Positions 11,557-11,628 of a stretch of DNA of 11,628 nucleotides are shown here, in pieces. Location: positions 1 to 11,628 of the forward strand of contig JAGLBK010000075.1 in assembly GCA_018260275.1 (NCBI GenBank), written 5' to 3'. Within the stretch, counting starts at the first letter, position 1. Each line of letters begins with the position of its first letter. The DNA comes from Deinococcus sp. GTDB taxonomy: Bacteria; Deinococcota; Deinococci; Deinococcales; Deinococcaceae. Made by a program: the position numbers and the translations under genes. The notes below the pieces were generated by a model. That model made no database searches. It had not been told where the DNA came from and saw only the letters and a program-made list of their open reading frames with translations.

Positions 11557-11628
11557 ATGGGACGCCAAATTCAGTTCGCTGTGGAATTGAGTTCAGAACA
11601 GGAGCAGTATCTGAAGAGCATCACGTCT
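11557..11628 (+). CDS. Possible IS630-type transposase, N-terminal fragment cut by window edge
   Basis: Twenty-four codons from ATG at 11557 run open to the window end, giving MGRQIQFAVELSSEQEQYLK then SITS. The pattern of a short basic start, a xxVELSxEExxxLxxI segment and then a turn resembles the N terminus of IS630-family transposases. The fragment lacks the helix-turn-helix and DDE residues, so the assignment is tentative. The AT-rich upstream sequence, differing from the GC-rich genes beside it, is what one expects of an IS end; TA at 11525-11526 could be the insertion duplication. No strong ribosome site is visible. It could also be another small DNA-binding protein. Confidence 0.4.
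   Translation, partial: MGRQIQFAVELSSEQEQYLKSITS

Overview
The window is GC-rich (clearly above 60% by eye, except the last ~130 bases) and carries a phenylacetyl-CoA (paa) type aromatic catabolism cluster, read almost entirely from the minus strand. The set (PaaA, PaaB, PaaC, PaaD, crotonases, PaaY-like, PaaI-like thioesterase, TetR regulator), the strong AAGGAG ribosome sites and the small dispersed repeats suggest a Deinococcus-like bacterium. That placement is inference from gene style, not from a search.

Layout in the direction of transcription (right to left). A TetR repressor gene (10329-9691) is followed by an aldehyde dehydrogenase (9595-8099), a crotonase (8095-7325) and the catalytic epoxidase subunit paaA (7284-6274). 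Next comes a ~146-bp non-coding repeat (6113-6258). After it lie the MIP18/DUF59 half of PaaD (6066-5650), a PaaB (5653-5375), a terminator-like hairpin (5323-5364), a second short PaaB-like gene (5270-5088), paaC (5082-4270), a stand-alone zinc ribbon matching the C-terminal half of classical PaaD (4264-4058), a second crotonase (4061-3258) and a PaaY/gamma-carbonic-anhydrase-like hexapeptide protein (3121-2573). A good intrinsic terminator (2552-2586) closes this unit. A second unit follows: a benzoate-CoA-ligase-family enzyme (2473-848), a PaaI-like thioesterase (823-407) and a crotonase cut by the window edge (399-<1).

On the plus strand, divergent from the TetR gene, lies an alpha/beta hydrolase (10514-11308). 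The 184-bp divergent region holds two clear 16-bp inverted repeats of form CATAC-N6-GTATG, the best candidates for the TetR operators. After the hydrolase comes a non-coding mobile-looking repeat with terminal inverted repeats (11306-11523), then the first 24 codons of a possible transposase (11557->11628) in AT-rich DNA. No gene-free stretch exceeds 300 bases.

How the genes work together (family knowledge plus inference): a CoA ligase activates an aromatic acid. PaaA with PaaC and PaaB-type subunits epoxidises the CoA-thioester ring, PaaD-type proteins mature the metal centre, crotonases isomerise or hydrate intermediates, the aldehyde dehydrogenase probably oxidises the ring-opened semialdehyde, and the thioesterases rescue trapped CoA. 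Not in the window: PaaE (reductase), PaaK (phenylacetate-CoA ligase), a fused PaaZ, PaaH and PaaJ. The most unusual points are PaaD split into two genes, two different PaaB-like subunits, and the terminator-like hairpin between the two PaaB genes.
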